A stretch of DNA of 30,281 nt from the IMG/VR virus record IMGVR_UViG_3300010354_000379, positions 1 through 30,281 of that record; one strand, given 5' to 3'. The notes beneath the pieces are model-generated. The model ran no database searches, had not been told where the DNA came from, and saw only the letters and a program-made list of their open reading frames with translations. Origin of the DNA: a virus. Below, piece after piece: positions 30,132-30,281 of this stretch. A program made the translations under genes and the position numbers. Each line of letters begins with the position of its first letter. Position 1 is the first letter of the stretch.

Positions 30132-30281
30132 TGGCTTCACAATCATTTACTACAAGTGGTACATGGGTTTGCCCTGCTGGAGTTACTTCTGTAACTGTAC
30201 AATGTTGGGGAGGTGGAGGTACTGGTGGATCTGCTGCCGGTGCAGGAGCAAGAGGTGGAGGTGGAGCAGGAGGTCAATTTG
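30131..30281 (+). CDS. Glycine-rich adhesin/fibre-associated protein (3' truncated by window)
   Basis: The first 50 residues of a gene that continues beyond the window. MASQSFTTSGTWVCPAGVTS, then VTVQCWGGGGTGGSAAG, is the pattern of Gly-rich phage and cell-surface proteins (a TF..SGTW..PAGVTSV.V..WG start followed by a Gly/Ala-rich sheet). The start overlaps the fibre stop (TAATG), so it is coupled to the fibre. It may form the distal fibre tip or an accessory adhesin. Only the N-terminus is visible. Confidence 0.7.
   Translation, partial: MASQSFTTSGTWVCPAGVTSVTVQCWGGGGTGGSAAGAGARGGGGAGGQF

Noticed and set aside
1-30281. CRISPR arrays, insertion sequences, integrase and attachment sites
   Set aside because: No regularly spaced repeats with unique spacers, no transposase or recombinase motifs and no tRNA or att-like duplications were seen.

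Overview
The window reads as the central part of a tailed bacteriophage (Caudoviricetes) of a Bacteroidota host, most likely a siphovirus because a short tape-measure-like protein is present and no sheath gene is seen. Every supported gene is on the + strand. The host call rests on three things: starts preceded by A-rich tracts instead of Shine-Dalgarno sequences, promoters of the form TTTG-N21/22-TAnnTTTG, and structural proteins of types I associate with Bacteroidota phages and prophages. No integrase, phage repressor module, tRNA, CRISPR array or insertion sequence was found, so the lifestyle is undecided.

Layout. 1-3768: end of a metallophosphoesterase, then a short Cro-like regulator and a recombination/nucleotide module (RecT-like annealing protein, MazG-like protein, PD-(D/E)XK-like nuclease, SSB-tail-like protein). 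3925-5994: replication module with a winged-helix initiator whose gene carries a lambda-O-like candidate origin, a putative loader-position protein and a VRR-NUC nuclease. 5970-7461: a sigma-like gene split between two frames, then small membrane and DNA-binding-type proteins. 7461-9831: a cargo-like glycan module (GT4, zinc ribbon, left-handed beta-helix transferase, GT2). 9836-12530: ParB-methyltransferase and both terminase subunits. 12531-13056: a gene-free 526 bp region that looks like RNA genes. 13057-30281: virion genes in the order tail chaperone-like, tail proteins, tape measure, prohead protease, scaffold, capsid, tail-tube-like protein, portal, connector, tail completion, and a large repetitive fibre followed by a glycine-rich adhesin that runs off the window.

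The two most promising regions are the origin candidate inside the initiator gene, where one 14-bp repeat is kept although it is translated in different frames, and the stretch between the large terminase gene and the late genes. The latter holds a promoter, a roughly 92-nt RNA whose two hairpin loops are perfectly complementary over 7 nt, a strong terminator, and then a GC-rich (about 44%) non-coding island between flanks of about 20-23% GC. Together they could form a phage RNA locus controlling late transcription or assisting packaging. This is inference from sequence only.
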